Below are positions 31,449 through 32,839 of a stretch of 32,839 nt of DNA, one piece after another. The notes beneath the pieces are model-generated. The model searched no databases, had not been told where the DNA came from, and worked only from the letters and a program-made list of their open reading frames with translations. Source of the DNA: Franzmannia pantelleriensis (GTDB taxonomy: Bacteria; Pseudomonadota; Gammaproteobacteria; Pseudomonadales; Halomonadaceae); assembly GCF_900102875.1 (NCBI RefSeq), contig NZ_FNGH01000008.1, positions 141,684 to 174,522 of the forward strand, written 5' to 3'. The position numbers and the translations under genes are program-made. How positions within the stretch are numbered: position 1 is the first letter of the stretch; every line of letters starts with the position of its first letter.

Positions 31449-31724
31449 ATGCAGAACGCCGTGATTCTGATCAACGCCGAGAAGGGCAAGATCAAGGCCG
31501 TGGCCGAGCGTCTGGCCGACGTCGAGGGCATCAGCGAAGTGTTCTCCACCTGTGGCCGCTACGACCTGGTGGCGATTGCCCGGACCCGCGATTTCGAGGG
31601 CCTGGCGCAGCTGGTCACCGAGCGCCTCGATCAGGTCGAGGGGATCCGCGAGACCGAGACCCTCAATGCCATGCAGGTTCACTCGCGTCATGACCTCGAG
31701 ACGATGTTCTCGGTGGGTTGGTGA
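31449..31724 (+). CDS. Stand-alone Lrp/AsnC ligand-binding (RAM) domain protein
   Basis: A 91-residue protein with TAGGAG upstream. It is the effector-binding half of an Lrp/AsnC regulator with no DNA-binding domain: VILINAEKGKIKAVAERLAD, the GRYDLVAIARTRDF strand pair, and a final HSRHDLETMF. Lrp proteins bind amino acids at the RAM dimer interface, and free RAM proteins can form rings or pair with full Lrp proteins. The upstream leader carries no HTH remnant, so it is not a fresh truncation. It is well preserved and probably functional. Its ligand is unknown. Confidence 0.93.
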   Translation: MQNAVILINAEKGKIKAVAERLADVEGISEVFSTCGRYDLVAIARTRDFEGLAQLVTERLDQVEGIRETETLNAMQVHSRHDLETMFSVGW

Positions 31725-31732
31725 GTACTCAC
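31721..31732. other. 12-bp perfect palindrome at the end of the Lrp-like gene
   Basis: GTGAGTACTCAC is self-complementary and overlaps the stop codon of the Lrp-like gene, about 80 bases upstream of the nuclease start. It could be a protein binding site or chance. Confidence 0.25.
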
Positions 31733-31811
31733 TGGGGCGTGTCGGTAGCCTGATGCTTTACCAGCGCGGCCCGGTTTCACGGATGATCGAGAGTCAGCAA
31801 GTGTTCACTAC

Positions 31812-32669
31812 ATGAAGCGACGCATATCACGCTGGCGCCGTCAGGCGCGTGGCATCGGCATCAGCCTGGTATTCGTGCTGGTCGGCACCGGCCTGTGGTA
31901 CACCCAGGAGCAGGAGTACCGCGACCAGCTGGTATGGATGGGCGTGCCGACCTGGGAGTCGCCGACGCCCACCAGCCTGCATCGGGTGCTACGCAACGAC
32001 GGTTTCCTGGTCGGCTGGTCGGATCTGCGTGTCAATCCGCTGTGGGTCAGCTATAGCCTGCACGCTGTGGACGAGCCGAGTGCCGGCCCAAGACCCAATT
32101 TCCAGCGCGACTGGCGCACCCTGTGGCCGATCGCGCCGGACAGCTACTTCGGCAGTGGTTACGACCGCGGCCACCTGGCGCCCAACTATGCCATCGCCGT
32201 GGTGCACGGCGCCGAGGCCCAGTCGCAGAGTTTCCTGATGAGCAATATCTCGCCGCAGCGGCCCGATCTCAATCGGCGTCTGTGGCAGCGCCTCGAAGAG
32301 GCGGTGATCGACCACTTCGTGCCACGCTTCGGGGTCGTGCAGGTGATCACCGGCCCGGTGTTTCCCGAGCGCTTCATGGACAACCTCTTCAATCGCGTGG
32401 GGCTGGTCGAGATTCCCGAGGCCTTTTACAAGATTCTGCTGGTGCCCGCCGAGCAGCCGCTGGCGCTAGCCTTCATCATGCCTCAGGAGGTCGCCGGCGA
32501 TGAGCCCCTGGGCGACTATCTGGTCAGCATCGACGAGGTCGAGGCGCGCACCGGACTGAACTTCTTTCCCAATCTGCCCGCGGCCGAGGCGCAACGCCTG
32601 GAGAGTCGGGTGGTCACCGATGGTTGGGGGCTGGAAGAGGTGGCCAGGTTGCCGGGACGCTTCGAGTAG
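31812..32669 (+). CDS. Membrane-anchored DNA/RNA non-specific endonuclease (NUC1 family)
   Basis: A 285-residue nuclease. A basic N-terminus (MKRRISRWRRQARG) is followed by one hydrophobic helix at 14-30 (GIGISLVFVLVGTGLWY) with no obvious cleavage site, so it is likely an inner-membrane protein with a periplasmic catalytic domain. The beta-beta-alpha-metal active site is DRGHLAPN with general base His121, followed by SNISPQ (Asn145), NRRLWQRLE (metal ligand Asn154, Glu162) and VITGPVF. Relatives such as Serratia nuclease and mitochondrial EndoG cut DNA and RNA. Roles could be nutrient nucleic acid scavenging or control of incoming DNA. No immunity gene is adjacent, so a toxin role is unlikely. 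The ribosome binding site is weak. Confidence 0.93.
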   Translation: MKRRISRWRRQARGIGISLVFVLVGTGLWYTQEQEYRDQLVWMGVPTWESPTPTSLHRVLRNDGFLVGWSDLRVNPLWVSYSLHAVDEPSAGPRPNFQRDWRTLWPIAPDSYFGSGYDRGHLAPNYAIAVVHGAEAQSQSFLMSNISPQRPDLNRRLWQRLEEAVIDHFVPRFGVVQVITGPVFPERFMDNLFNRVGLVEIPEAFYKILLVPAEQPLALAFIMPQEVAGDEPLGDYLVSIDEVEARTGLNFFPNLPAAEAQRLESRVVTDGWGLEEVARLPGRFE

Positions 32670-32759
32670 CCATTGCAAGCTATCGGAAAGCATAGATCAC
32701 CGCCCTGACGCTGATCGGGGTGGTTGATGGAAGATAAGCAGTGCGGGGGGGATTGACGA

Positions 32760-32839
32760 TGGTGCCCAGAAGAGGACTTGAACCTCCACGTCCTTACGGA
32801 CACTAGCACCTGAAGCTAGCGCGTCTACCAATTCCGCCA
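32760..32839 (-). tRNA. tRNA-Leu (anticodon CAG), 5' end cut by window edge
   Basis: On the minus strand the sequence starts TGGCGGAATTGGTAGACG and is nearly identical to E. coli tRNA-Leu(CAG) in the D-arm, anticodon arm and long variable arm (TGTCCTTACGGACG). The anticodon loop TTCAGGT gives CAG, reading CUG, a very frequent codon in this GC-rich genome. The acceptor 3' strand TCTGGGC, discriminator A and encoded CCA (32760-32762) are present; the seven bases of the acceptor 5' strand lie beyond the window. Confidence 0.95.

Noticed and set aside
31812-32669. The nuclease as part of a toxin-immunity pair or anti-phage island
   Set aside because: No adjacent small immunity gene, secretion tag, integrase or other defence gene; neighbours are housekeeping genes and a tRNA.
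1-32839. CRISPR array, prophage or insertion sequence
   Set aside because: No regularly spaced repeats, transposase, integrase or phage structural genes were seen on either strand.

Overview
The window is GC-rich chromosomal DNA with highly acidic predicted secreted proteins and a typical gammaproteobacterial gene content. It most resembles Halomonas or a close relative in the Halomonadaceae. That assignment rests on remembered family resemblance, not a search. The window starts inside a tRNA-Val, followed by a complete tRNA-Asp, and ends inside a tRNA-Leu on the minus strand.

Layout. (1) 1-3202: tRNA-Val (partial), tRNA-Asp, a terminator, an alpha/beta hydrolase (-), and fadH (2,4-dienoyl-CoA reductase, +) for unsaturated fatty acid degradation. 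(2) 3199-6583 (-): a tightly overlapping three-gene signalling operon encoding an exported small molybdopterin-oxidoreductase-like protein, a membrane sensor histidine kinase, and a response regulator with a LuxR-type output domain. (3) 6742-19917 (+): about 13 kb of seven same-strand genes that I recognise only by domain: a 1797-residue exported protein with PPC-like, discoidin-like and two VWA domains; an exported transglutaminase-like protein whose cysteine position holds serine; an exported beta-sandwich protein; an exported WD40 protein; a polytopic membrane protein; a lipoprotein; and a small exported protein. This is the best candidate for an undescribed system, possibly controlled by the divergent two-component operon. 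(4) 20212-25163 (+): prkA, yeaH and spoVR/ycgB, the conserved starvation/stationary-phase module, with a sigma-S-like -10 upstream and a hairpin-forming repeat between prkA and yeaH. (5) 25235-26876: a Tat-exported HiPIP (-), an O6-alkylguanine-DNA methyltransferase, and a HemJ/CopD-like membrane protein. (6) 26936-31343: a DUF2231 membrane protein (-) and a caa3-type cytochrome oxidase operon (lipoprotein subunit II with fused cytochrome c, fused subunits I+III, and a small membrane protein). (7) 31449-32839: a stand-alone Lrp/AsnC ligand-binding domain protein, a membrane-anchored DNA/RNA non-specific endonuclease, and tRNA-Leu(CAG).

How parts fit together. The HiPIP and the caa3 oxidase are both plausible parts of aerobic electron transfer, though no direct link is visible. 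PrkA, YeaH and SpoVR act as one module in other bacteria. The seven-gene region has compact spacing in its first four genes (8 bp overlap, then 10 and 34 bp gaps) and wider gaps afterwards (121, 60, 56 bp). It may be one long operon or two adjacent ones. All statements on function come from motifs read by eye; no database search was possible.
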